Source of the DNA: Symsagittifera roscoffensis
Lineage: Eukaryota; Xenacoelomorpha; Acoela; Convolutidae
DNA length: 64,000 nt
Direction: 5' to 3'
Assembly (NCBI RefSeq): GCF_963678635.1
Contig: NC_087066.1
Span: 12,942,517-13,006,516, forward strand
The notes beneath the pieces are model-generated. The model ran no database searches. It was not told the origin of the DNA and saw only the letters and a list, made by a program, of their open reading frames with translations. Of this stretch, positions 36,260 to 47,536 are shown piece by piece; position 1 is the first letter of the stretch, and the number at the start of each line of letters is the position of its first letter. A program made the position numbers and the translations under genes.

Positions 36260-36458
36260 ACTGTTTTAATACATTTACATATTTGATTTCCTTATAACAA
36301 TGAAGTTATTAAGCAAAGGAACTGAACTTTAAGAAAATGGAAAGTGAAACAACCACGAAAGAAACATATTTGAGTCTGTACAAAATTTAGGACTGTTCCT
36401 GAAAGAAAGCAAAAAAAGTCACGGTGTATTTATGAGTCTTAGCTCGGTTTTCTATTTG

Positions 36459-36992
36459 TTCCGACTTTCGATACGAAAGTAACGGAATATTTGTGCTCGA
36501 GGTGGGTTTTTTTTTTCTTCAGACAAAATTCGACTTTTTAACTAGCCAATTTTGACAAAATTCTTCTACATCATTCGAAAGCTATTGTTGTTCTTAGCTC
36601 GGTTTTGAATAAATATTCCATCTGTGATTACTTTTTGTAGAGTTACGGGGGTTTAAAGGATGCCATTTTGGCCAATTTGGGACAATTAACGCGCGATATA
36701 TTTCGCGCTATTAAAGCGTAAGCAAGATTTAATCCCTCTTAGAAATCATTCCAAATTGGTTCAAGGAAGATTATATATACCATAATTGATTTGTTAATAG
36801 GAGCAAAATCTATCACTTTGTACTTAATATGGCGTGTGGGGGGATGTTTTCACAAAAAATCTCAAACTTTTTAGAAAAAAAAGTTTTAATTTTACTTAGT
36901 TACATTTAAATTTTCCATGTTATTACTGCTCCATAGACCTTGAAAGGCAGTCGGAACATTCAGGGCTTCGCCCTGATACGAGCAGTCTTGTT
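36459..36992 (+). repeat. Hairpin repeat array, unit 2
   Basis: 534 bp, with all three palindromes perfect (5' 36459-36487, central 36686-36714, 3' 36961-36975). TGTTCCGACT (36457-36466) and AGTCGGAACA (36949-36958) form a 10-bp inverted repeat. The preceding 199-bp spacer (36260-36458) recurs before unit 3, so the array is tandem with a period of 726-732 bp. Confidence 0.82.
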
Positions 36993-37190
36993 ACTGTTTT
37001 AATACATTTACATATTTGATTTCCTTATAACAATGAAGTTATTAAGCAAATGAACTGAACTTTAAGAAAATGGAAAGTGAAACAACCACGAAAGAAGCAT
37101 ATTTGAGTCTTACAAAATTTAGGACTGTACCTGAAAGAAAGCAAAAAAAGTCACGGTGTACTTATGAGTCTTAGCTCGGTTTTCTATTTG

Positions 37191-37727
37191 TTCCGACTTT
37201 CGATACGAAAGTAACGGAATATTTGTGCTCTAGGTGGGTTTTTTTTTTCTTCAGACAAATTTCGACTTTTTAACTAGCCAATTTTGACAAAATTCTTCTA
37301 CACCATTCGAAAGCTATTGTTGTCCTTAGCTCAGTTTTGAATAGATATTCCATCTGTGATTACTTTTTGTAGAGTTACGGGGGTTTAAAGGATGCCATTT
37401 TGGCCAATTTGGGACAATTAACGCGCGATATATTTCGCGCTATTAAAGCGTAAGCAAGATTTAATCCCTCTTAGAAATCATTCCAAATTGATTCAAGGAA
37501 GATTATATATGCCATAACTGGTTTGTTAATAGAAGCAAAATCTATCACTTTGTACTTAATATGGCGTGTGGGGGGATGTTTTCACAAAAAATCTCAAACT
37601 TTTTAGAAAATTGTTTTTTAATTTTACTTAGTTACATTTAAATTTTCCATGTTATTACTGCTCCATAGACCTTGAAAGGCAGTCGGAACATTCAGGGCTT
37701 TGCCCTCTTGATACGAGCAGTTTTGTT
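37191..37727 (+). repeat. Hairpin repeat array, unit 3
   Basis: 5' and central palindromes are perfect. The 3' palindrome is disrupted (CAGGGCTTTGCCCTCTTG). The array ends here, without a following spacer copy. Confidence 0.8.
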
Positions 37728-40700
37728 TTATTTACTGAGACAATTGTTTGTCTATAAAATTTTATGGTGCCAATTTTAATGTTTGCCTATTTTATTTGAT
37801 TATTGTTTGGGAAGATTTAAGTTTTTTTTAGAGGACAAAGGAGATAACATTTCTCAATCTTTCTGCGACGAATACTCTAGGGCTAATAATGCTTTTGTTT
37901 TTCCTCCTTTTTCAGTGCAGCTTGGTAAATGTTTGATGTTTTTAGCGGTCCTATTAGCCGTATTTGCTGTAGATTCACTTTGAAATTTTTTTGAACTTCC
38001 TAACCTTTTTTTCACATTCAAACCCGTGCAAATTTAACTAAATATTCCCCAAGTGATCTAGTTTATCAGACTTATTCGTTCTTCGTATTCGCTCTTGTAT
38101 TCGAGCTATGAGCCAAAAGCGACGTCTACGACCTAACTGCTCTTATTGTAATGATTTCTCTAAGAAAACAACCCTCCAGAGTTACCAAGCGCTGAGTAGT
38201 ATCATCTTTTGCGTGAAGCTCTTTGTTTGTTTTCATTCAGAAAACAGAACTTTCATTTGTAGATGGGCTGTAGACTACAATAAGCGCGCCCTTAAAAAAT
38301 TCCCTTTGGGACGAAAACACGAATGCTTGAATATTTCAGTCAGACCGTGGTAGATATGATAGATTGCTTTTTGATAGATAACATTTGAGTAAAAAGAAGA
38401 ATGCGACTTGTTAAAATAAATTGATTGCCTTAGTGTTCCTTAATCTAGACTGCATGTTTTGAAACGGCTACTGATTAAACGTGTTTTGAAGTACAAGGGT
38501 AGAAAGATGTTATCATTTACAGAAGTCAAGATTTTAGGTTGATGATAACTAACAACCTTAGATAAATCTATTATTAAGAATGACCAAACAAGCTCGATCA
38601 ATGAAAACCCTATAAAGAACCTATTTTGCCAAAAATTTCGTCTGCATGTCAAATTTTAAAATCCGCTTGCCAGTTTTAAAGTAACAGGCCAAATATGAAG
38701 TTTTGGGTCAGTTTTTGGACGATTAAGACAAAAAAAATTTCAGCTTATGGTCTCCCTCAAATTTTGTGTATTTTGGCACCGAACACTTTGATGTATGTCG
38801 TAAAAAAATTACCAAATGAGTCCTTGATAGGAGGCTTGCTCCCCAAATTGGCTACTGTAAAAAAATCGTAGTGGAATCTTTGTTGACCTTGGCAACCGCT
38901 GCTTAATATCCCGTCAGATACCTAGATGAACTTTTTTTTAAAAAGTTTTCCGGTTAAAGATATTGAATAACTATCAGGGCTTTAAATATTGAACCTGAAA
39001 GCTGCTATATTAATAGTTTTCACTCTTCCAATTTTTACATAGAAGAATTTCCTTTAGAAAAAAAAACTAAATTTAGGACTTATTCAGTCCTTCAAAGCTC
39101 CTTAAACCCTTAAATGAGGTATAACCTGCTCTTTTTAATAAATAATTATTTTCGGAGAATCGGAAGTTCTTCTTTCTTTTAATGGCTGTAAATCAAACGG
39201 AGCGCAAATTTTTTTTACTTTTGGTGGTCTAGACATAAAATAACAGATCAAAACTTTGTTTGCCATAAGACTCCATGCTAATTTGAAAGAACCACATAAA
39301 ACAAAAACCAAGGTCATGATCAAATAACCTATAACCAGCCCTAAATAACCAGTCCTATAAATCACTAAAATACTCAAATGAAAAATTAGAGCGAAAAAGA
39401 TTGCTCGTATAAATCGTGTTAGTTGCCTTTCATATTATAAAAAATAAAAGAATTTTACAATGTTTTTGTTTTTAATTTGAAGCTTTTTGCTGTTTTCTTA
39501 TCATTTTTTTTTGCAAAATGGCATTTGCATTTGCATTTGGATATAAGATGGTTTTGTCTTTGACTTGACACATAACAATACGAGTATTTGGAGGAGTGCA
39601 AGGTAAATAAGACGACAAGACATTAAGACGACAAGACATTAAGACGACAAATAAGCGTTAATACTTGTAAAATGAGCAGTTTGAGTTTAAGAGGTTTAAA
39701 TTTCTCAGAAATACAACCTGGAGAATTGCGTGTAGCGTCGTCTTTAAGTCCCAGAAAAAAGGGTTGTCGTCTTAATGAACTGACACCATTTGAAGGTTTC
39801 CTTTTTATTACAATGCGAAATACAACATTGGGTGCAATTTGCAAAACCCTGTCCTGTTTTTTTTCTTTCTTTCTTTTTGCAAGGCGGAACGATTGCTGAA
39901 GTGAGCGGATTAGTTGAAATGAGTAGACTAAATATATGACAGTCGCAGAAGCTTTCTCTGTTCCAAGTGCAGATCCTCAATCTAAAACTGATTAATTTGG
40001 ACTCTATTCTGTCTCTGATAAGATTTAAATGATCTCTTTAACTATATCCCACCTTTTGCAAAAAAGGGAGGGGGAGGTTCGTTACTACTTACTATACTAG
40101 GTATAAAATTCTCATATGCTTAACCGTTGATTTATTTCTTTATAGGGGATATTCTTCACTGCCATCGGAGGCCGGATATAGTTAAAAAGATCCCATTTAA
40201 AGTATATAAACCTAATCAAAGTGCAGGTCAATCCAATTGCCTTTGAAATTAAAAATTCAGTCAAATTTCATATCTTTTTTGTTGGCTATTTGCATTCGAT
40301 CAAAATTTAAGCAGAGGGAGCATAAGTTTTGAGAGGATGCAACGTTTTTCTCTAGAAAAAATTAAAAACTTGGCCAATTTTTCTAAGACTGAACAAATTA
40401 TTTCTCAGAGCTCTCCGAAAACTTTATAAAAACACACTAGTTTGCTAAAATGTTCAGAAAATTTTTTAACAAAAGCCTCCCTTCAACGTTCTAAGTTTGG
40501 ATAATTCGAATATCTGAAAGATGCGTCTACTGGCATTAATTATGCAATACTAGGCAGCCCAGATTTTTTAAACTATATTCTCTAGCTTCTTGTCATTGGC
40601 CATCGCTAAGTTCCACCACAAAACTCCGGATTCTTTTCTCTCCTCCAGCTTCTCTCCTAGATTTCCAATTGTTTCCGGATATCTGACAGCAGGGATTCTT

Positions 40701-41039
40701 CTTCTGATAAAGATACATGTACCATATGATACGATAAACTAAACGCCCGGCGATATGCACTTTGACTATTCTATTGTCTCGGCCATCACTATTATCTAGA
40801 ATTATAAACAAGCTACTCTTGTACAGATGTTTAATTTTAAATACTTTAATTTCATACAAATGTACCGCATTTACAAAAACTCCATAATTACAAAAAAATA
40901 CCACATAAACATGGTAACTTTTGGGTAATATTGGGTGGGTATGAAACTTACGTTAGTAAAGCAATATCCAGGAGATACCTTCCAGAATTTAAGTTGTGAA
41001 ATCTTTCAAAATTCTTTGCGATACGCATGAAAACTTAGT
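37728..41039. other. Non-coding stretch
   Basis: Small ORFs at 37783-37983, 38108-38353 and 39672-39899 are unrecognised and unsupported. A fragment near 38640-38790 resembles the hAT-like MITE family. Confidence 0.45.
39609..39650 (+). repeat. Short tandem repeat, 16-bp unit
   Basis: AAGACGACAAGACATT repeated 2.6 times. The inverse TTGTCGTCTTAATG occurs about 125 bp downstream. Confidence 0.85.
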
Positions 41040-41079
41040 TTTTAGTTGTATAAAATTATCCATATTTTGTCCTTCCAAC

Positions 41080-42410
41080 CATTTGAAAAATATGGAGGAA
41101 CTTTGTATTCCGGTGTTGTTTTAGTTTTCACTTTTTTCCTTTTTTCTTTTTTTGTTTTCCGCGCAAAATCAGGTACCACAAATAATCATCAGAATTGTCA
41201 AAAATTATATCATATTCGAGCCCTTTCCGCCGTGATTCGAAGGATTTTTAAAGTTTATGAATAAATTTTCTCAGTGTCGAGAAAAACAGTTTGAATTTTT
41301 TGATTTTTGGTCTAAATCCGAGCGAATTAGGTGAGCGAGTAGTTTTTGGTTTTTCAGCCAATTTTTTTTCACAAACTATCATCGGAATGAAATGAGTGAT
41401 ATTTCACATTAAAAATTTTCCCATCCTACTTCGAACAACATAACAAATTTTCGAAAAGTTCTCCTAATTTCGAGAAAAAACCGGTTTTATATTTTTAAGT
41501 TTTAGTCAAATTTCGAGTGAATAAAGAAGCGAGCAGGCTAAAAAATAATTTTTGAAACTTTTTAAAGTTGAAACTTGTTTTTTTTTGCAGTCATTTTTTG
41601 ACAAAAACCGTTGCCCCGCTTGTCTTTTTTTGACTGTCGAATATACTTAAGTTTCAGGTTTTCTTTACCCAACCGGTAAGCAAAGGTATTGCAATCGGGT
41701 CCTAGATTTTTTCTTGTGAATAATTTTTTCCACAGAAAACTCAAAATGAAAAAAGACAAAATTAGGTTTGAAATCGAAATTATTTGCGTCCACGGCACAC
41801 TTGGGTTGGAGATAATGAATGCGCCTGGAACGGCAAGGGTCCAAAGCTCGAAACGGGCAGAACCTGTTTTTTTAAACGGGATATATTCTGTTTCAAAAAA
41901 ATTGTCGGCCTAAAACTTGTCTGCTGATGTTTTGTTGGCCCAGCTGCCACTTCGTATAAACAATTTTTTTGCTGTACATTTTTACATTGTAGTGATTTAC
42001 CTCTGCTGTTTGTAACTTTTTGACTTCATACATTTTTTTGCTTGAAAACTCTATCCCGAGCAAATGATTTCGGCTTATATTCTATCGGCTTAGCGACCTA
42101 ATTTTGAGTCGTTTTAAAGTAAACATAATTTTGATGCTCACCGTCACGCACAAATTGTTAAAATTTCTATAAAAATTAGAAATTTAGAACGTTTTAGACA
42201 TTTTTGATTTTTTTATATTTTTTTCGACTTTGCGGCTTTCTGGTTTTGTATCGCAAGTGTGTCAGATTATTCATCACACCGCGCACAAAAAACAAAGCAA
42301 GTTTGAAATCAAACACGAAAAAAAGTTTTTGATCTTTTTTGTTTCAGAGAATAAGCTCTGAACAGTCTGTGCTACTTGCACAGTAACCGGCTATCCTTGT
42401 TTTAAACTCC
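41080..42410 (+). repeat. Dispersed repeat family 3, long copy
   Basis: TTTTCCGCGCAAAATC at 41155 and CTACTTGCACAGTAACCGG at 42380 bracket sequence that the copy at 10330-10990 has in shorter form. A sub-block with GTGTCGAGAAAAAC and a following GCGAGTAG is repeated within it (41270 and 41470). Confidence 0.5.
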
Positions 42411-43662
42411 AACCATTCATTTTGCATGTTTGAGTTCAAAATATTCCAATTCAGTATGTCGATTGTTTATTATGCCTCTTGCGTTTCTGTTTTTGATTGC
42501 ACTGTCTTTATACCCAAGTAACCCTATTTAAAGAGAAAGAGCTTCTATCCTGCTAATTTTCTTTTCATTGTTAGAGTTATTACACTCACCAAAAACAAAG
42601 AAGCAATACTTTTTTTGATCAATTGGGTGGCAACAACGCATCATGCTAAAAATTCATCAAATGTTTTGAATATTGAAAAAACTAGCAAAAAGTTAAAGCT
42701 AAAAATGAAAACAATTCAGTAATAATATAGAGAATTGTTTTTGTACCTGGTATCCGAGGATGATAATGGAGACATTTTCGAGAAAAACAAGTCAAATGAT
42801 GGGATGCCAACATTAGAGAAATTTGGCGGCGGATAGAAGTTAGCAGATGGAGTTTCGTTAATGGAAAAAATCATAAACACCGCCAAACAAAAATATTTAG
42901 GACCGAACATCTAACTTGAGTAGTTGAAAGGAGCTTGATTAGTTTTGCGTCAAAAAAGTTCCGAATGAAGACAAGAAAAACTTTTTGATTTTTTATGAGT
43001 TTTGATGAGGCTATGGTTGCTTTGGAAGCTTTCACCATTTCCACATTAAGCTTGTTAGGAAACTACTTGTGGTGTCCCTTATCAAGCTTTCACAAATGCA
43101 GTAAAAATTAAATAATTTTTGATAGAGCTCTTTCTTTACAATAAAATGACAGCCCCAAACGTTCCAATTGCCCTTTAACGTATTTTTACCAAAGCTGAAA
43201 ACTTTGCGTGAAGCAATGAAGTCAATCTGTGACGGGTCTTGCAGTTAAATAATGAGCTTTTTCCCAGCTGAAAAGCTTAATATCACTCTGACACGATTTA
43301 GAATATCATATCTCAGTTTTTTTTAGAATTTCCTAAATCGAACTTTGGAAAAAACAACAAATACCAATGGGTGGGCTGGAGAAAAGGGTTTTGTTTTCAG
43401 TATATTTGAGACCCCTTCCCCTCTTTAGTCACCAGCATTTATGTCTACTTCTTCATTTACTTTACTTTCACTATCAACTTAGGCGCCAAATACTATCTCC
43501 GCGACTCTTTGATTCTCCGTTTGTTTTTAAATCTTTTGGTTTGAAAAGTTTAAATAATTTGAACAGTATTTTTTTCAGTTTACAGTAGATGTTTTTTTTC
43601 CAATCTAAGAGCTTGTTTTGAGAAAATTGCGAAATGAGGGTCGCGATTGAAATTTTGTGAGC
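42411..43662. other. Non-coding stretch left of copy B
   Basis: No gene or element was seen. Confidence 0.5.
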
Positions 43663-43666
43663 TTTT

Positions 43667-44076
43667 TGAGTTAGAACCAATGTGGTTAACTCATAGAGTA
43701 ATTTCGGATAGGGTACACCGTCTGCTCGTCACGCTATCTTATTTTCGGCCGGATAGATTCGTGCAACTTCTTAGTCTAATACCGATCCTAATCTTACTCT
43801 TATACTATCTAGTCTCAGGTTGTTTAACTAGTCTCTGCTAGGCTCAATAGATCTAGGGTATACTGGTTTATTGCGGCTGCTGAAGTTCTCTTGGAGAGGC
43901 AACTAATTTCTAAGTTAAATTCAAATCTCACTGGTGCTGAAATTACAAGTAATTTCAGCACTTACAAATAAGTGGGTTGTTAGTTAGATGGATCATGATT
44001 GGTTAATATTAAATACTTTACAGTGGTAAAATATCTAATTTATCCAATCATAAAATGTAGTTTAGATCAGGTTCCA
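43667..44076 (-). repeat. 3' LTR of copy B (410 bp)
   Basis: I find only two differences from the 5' LTR at 62140-62549. It contains the perfect 13-bp inverted repeat at 43934-43961 and, in element sense, AATAAA at 43867-43872, which may be the poly(A) signal. Confidence 0.95.
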
Positions 44077-45648
44077 CCCATCCGGGTTTTACAGAGTTTT
44101 TTAGAATAGTCTTTCTGCAATTCAAAGGATGGATGATGGACGTTGGTATTTGGCGAACATCATATTTCTTCTGGGTTTTCTTGTTAGAGAAGTTCCAGGT
44201 TCAATCGCTGTGTCTTCTCATGACAACGACTGGGTTTTCGCAACAAACTCAAATCTGATTTCAGAAGGGTTGGCTATGACAGGTTTTTCTGTTCCATGTA
44301 GAGAACTTCTTTTGTGTTCAACCTAGTCTGGGAATGGCGTGGAGATTGTGCGTGGAGGGGATGCCTGGTTACTCGGATCTGTACGTATACTTGAACATCG
44401 AGGTGGTCATTGGTCTAGTTCAATGAAGTCCCTTTCTGCGAAGTCAAGTCGTACTCTAAATCCTTTGAGTTGTGATTGTGGACGGCATATTGATTGTGGT
44501 TGGCCATTCTTTTTAGAGTGTAGTGGTGTCCTTTTGTCTTTGGATGTTCGTCTTTGGTGTTGTATGCTGATCTATATACTGCAAAGTATGTTTTACATTT
44601 TATAAAATTTTTATTAGTTTAATGTTTTAATTATGATTTTGATTAGTTGTTTTCACAAAAGCTTTTTGTTTTAGTTCGGTTATTTTGAAGAGTTACTCAC
44701 CCTTGAGTACCTCTTATTAAAAATAGGAGTGTGGTCACAAAGCGTGGATGTAGCGCGGTGGGTTAGGCCGGCTATAGAGCATGCTCAGGACGTCCTCTCT
44801 GGTGGGTTAGGCCAGGAGTGGGAGTATGATTTCGTGCAGTTTCTGTGAGAAGTCCTGTTATGTGATAATTTTTTATGTTGGGTTTATTGTGGTTTTTCTT
44901 ATGTTTCGTTGGTTGTGTCCTTTTTTCAAAAATCAAATTGTTTTTTGTATGGGTTTGTCTTTCGACTTTTTTGTGTTTTATTATTTCTTTCTTAGACTTT
45001 ATAATAGTCTTCAAAAGAATAAATTATCCAGTTTTAAACTGGGTTAATCCGGTTTGGGTACCGTTGGTTTCCTTTTCTTAGTCATGCTGTTATTCTATGT
45101 GTTGTGGTTAGTTTTCTTTAGTATATAATTCCTTTCCAACCGGGTTAAAGGAAAGTTTGAAACTTGTTATCGTGTGTTAGAGTTGTTGAGTGTGAAAGCT
45201 TGAAACTGAAATTCATTATTTAAACAATTCTTCGTGGGCGAGCTGTGCGAGTTTGGATAGAATTCTTGTGCGAGTGAATGAAAATATCAAAAGGTTAGTA
45301 CTGCATTTTCGTTTTATCAATTTACTACATAGAATTTCAATTTTACTGCTAGTTTTGGGGAAAAATTAAGTTACAAATTTTCATCATTATTAGAATTACT
45401 GCTTTTAGGGAAATAATTTATAAATTAATTTACTACATTGGTATGATTTTTATTGATTTTATCTAGTGCAAAAGATTATTAGAGTTTTGAACAATTTGAA
45501 GAAGTTTTCTATTTTTTATTTTTCTTTTGTGTATTTTGCAGATGATCGTGAGATGAAGATTAAAAATCTAAATGAGACATGGATTAAGAATGGTTAGTTT
45601 TTCAATTTGAATTTATTAGTTAAGAATAGTATAAATTATACTTACCTG
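44077..45648 (-). other. 3' untranslated stretch of copy B
   Basis: 1.57 kb between ORF-Z and the 3' LTR. No minus-strand ORF of note is present. The base next to the LTR (element sense AAAACCCGGATGGG) has only a weak purine tract, so the polypurine tract is uncertain. The stretch may hold packaging or export signals, or a lost gene. Confidence 0.5.
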
Positions 45649-46215
45649 TTAGTCGTCGGGGAAGAAACCGTGGGGGAAGATATCGTGTATTATGTCGGAA
45701 TTTGTTAGTAATTTTGCTAGTATGCGAATGATGTTTTTAGTTTGAAGCAGTGGCCAAAGCAATTGAAGTGCTTTAATGGTTTTTAGTTCTTCAGTGCCAA
45801 CTGCAAAATCATAAGGAGTGTTTTGGATGAGATTATATAATTTGTGATTGTATTTAGTGTTGTGAATGAATTCTAATATCGGGATTTCTATAGGTTGGAC
45901 AAATTCATGTGGGATAAGGAAGGGTCTGGATTCTTCTGCGTTGAAGGTCTTCGTGATGCGACAAAAAATATACATTTGGGTTATGGGGTCATAATTGCGA
46001 AGAATACCGTGAAGGTTAGTATCTTCGATGCAATATGTGAAGTTAAGAAAAAAATGGTGAAGTGTACTTAGAGTTAATAAATTGAAAACGGTGGTGTGGT
46101 TGTCTTGATGGAGTGTGTAGATCAAAGTGATTTTGTATAAAGCGATAATATGTATATGTGTGGGTTTGTTTAGTGCGTAACATAATATTGTATGAGCAGT
46201 GCAAATCTTGTTCAT
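45649..46215 (-). CDS. ORF-Z, accessory protein of copy B (188 aa)
   Basis: This is the last ORF before the 3' UTR. I choose the ATG at 46215. A frame-extending TTG three codons earlier is less likely. The protein is rich in H, T, I and L with a soluble appearance and no signal peptide or membrane segment. It starts about 60 bp after ORF-Y stops. I do not recognise the family. An unbroken frame in an otherwise damaged element suggests it was functional until recently. It could be an accessory gene or captured host gene. Confidence 0.6.
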   Translation of the reverse strand: MNKICTAHTILCYALNKPTHIHIIALYKITLIYTLHQDNHTTVFNLLTLSTLHHFFLNFTYCIEDTNLHGILRNYDPITQMYIFCRITKTFNAEESRPFLIPHEFVQPIEIPILEFIHNTKYNHKLYNLIQNTPYDFAVGTEELKTIKALQLLWPLLQTKNIIRILAKLLTNSDIIHDIFPHGFFPDD

Positions 46216-46273
46216 GTGGTGCAAGGAAATGAAAGGTTAGTGAAAATAATTGAAATTTTTCTTTAAAACTTTC

Positions 46274-47458
46274 CTAAGCTTGTGTGTCGGTTAGTGCTTC
46301 AGAAATGATGTGATCGAATTTGCGATCAAATATATTGAGTGTAAATACATATGGTGTTTTGATGAAGAATTTTTCTGTGATTTGTGGGTTAGCGAAACGG
46401 TCATCATCTAAAAATTGGTCTTGGTTAGCTCGGATGATGTTATGATCGTAATATTCTAGCGTATATTCGTTAGCTCGGGGTGCAGTGTATGTTTTTAGTG
46501 ACATTTTATATCCTATATAAGTAAATTGTCTATGTGTTAGTGGTGTGGTGAGTCGATATAGCATATCTTGATTTCTTTCTGTATCGATGTGAGTATTAGA
46601 TAAAGGTAGGCAAAGGGGGTTAGTAAAATGATAATAAGATGTCCAATGAAGTGTAGGCATTAAAACTTGTTCATCTACAAAACTACGTGTGTCGTTAGTG
46701 TCGTTAGGGGTATTCAAAGTATACTGTGGAAATGAGGGTAAGGTGATGGCTAAAAAATCTTTTGTGTTAGTGTGATTTGGATGATTAATATATTCACGTG
46801 CTGTTCCTGGTTTTGTTGGAAATGGATGGTTTGGGAATTTTCTTTTGAAAGTGCGGTGAGCTCGATTAGTGCTAATTGATGATTCGGTGGATGTGGATGA
46901 TGGTGCTAATGATGCGGTATAAGCTGAAGAGGGTGTAGGGGTAGGTGGGTTTGATGATTCTATTGTGGATGAAATCTGGTTTATAGTGGGGTTTTCAAGG
47001 TGGAAGGGTTGTTGTTGTAGGGTGATAAAATTATCTAGTTCCTGGGAGATTTGGGTAGTATCTGGAGAATTGGATGATCGGTCTGAATGAAATGAAGAGT
47101 AGGTTGGGGTGACTTGTGAAGCATAAGGGGGTGTAGAAATGGATGGGAGTGGGTTATTTGGTGGGATTGGTTGAAAAGGGGGTTTTGAAAAAACTGAGGA
47201 GTTGGTTTGAAAATTATTGGATGGAGATGGTTCAGAATCTGCAAATTCATCAGGGGTTTCAATATTTGGGTTATTGAGTTGTGAAATGGAGTATAAAACT
47301 GAGATATGTGAATTAGTGTCTGAATTCATGCCTGATGTTACATTATTGGTTGGGAAATCGGGTGGCGGGAAAGCAAAAAGTGGAATTATTGTAATTGGAG
47401 TGTTGAGGTTGGTTGGATGGGAATTTGAGCGGTGTAGGGATCCAAGTTGTCGGCTCAT
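46274..47458 (-). CDS. ORF-Y, P/S/T-rich accessory protein of copy B (394 aa)
   Basis: An intact frame begins with ATG 79 bp after env ends. Residues 1-230 are rich in S, T, P and N and look disordered. Residues about 235-394 look folded, with aromatic and charged residues (LHWTSYYHF, YIGYKMSLKTY, FDRKFDHII). The layout, a disordered N-terminal half plus a compact C-terminal domain, matches ORF-X on the other side of env, including an L-x-W-x3-[FY/T] start of the C-terminal part. The resemblance is only by eye. I do not recognise a family and infer no function. Confidence 0.65.
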   Translation of the reverse strand: MSRQLGSLHRSNSHPTNLNTPITIIPLFAFPPPDFPTNNVTSGMNSDTNSHISVLYSISQLNNPNIETPDEFADSEPSPSNNFQTNSSVFSKPPFQPIPPNNPLPSISTPPYASQVTPTYSSFHSDRSSNSPDTTQISQELDNFITLQQQPFHLENPTINQISSTIESSNPPTPTPSSAYTASLAPSSTSTESSISTNRAHRTFKRKFPNHPFPTKPGTAREYINHPNHTNTKDFLAITLPSFPQYTLNTPNDTNDTRSFVDEQVLMPTLHWTSYYHFTNPLCLPLSNTHIDTERNQDMLYRLTTPLTHRQFTYIGYKMSLKTYTAPRANEYTLEYYDHNIIRANQDQFLDDDRFANPQITEKFFIKTPYVFTLNIFDRKFDHIISEALTDTQA

Positions 47459-47536
47459 CGTGGGCTAAAAAAATTATTATTTTGAGATTGAAAAGCGGTG
47501 GTATGGGGTTGTTCTATAATTTGTTCATATGTATTT

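Noticed and set aside
36945-36992. Helitron 3' end (hairpin near terminus)
   Set aside because: The expected CTRR terminus and AT insertion site are not seen, and an inverted repeat spans most of the unit.
38108-38353. 81-codon plus-strand ORF with CxxC-like residues
   Set aside because: A single CSYC is not a domain. No flanking exon signals that I trust.
39672-39899. 75-codon plus-strand ORF after the 16-bp tandem repeat
   Set aside because: The ending runs into a pyrimidine tract and the minus strand is equally open. No family recognised.
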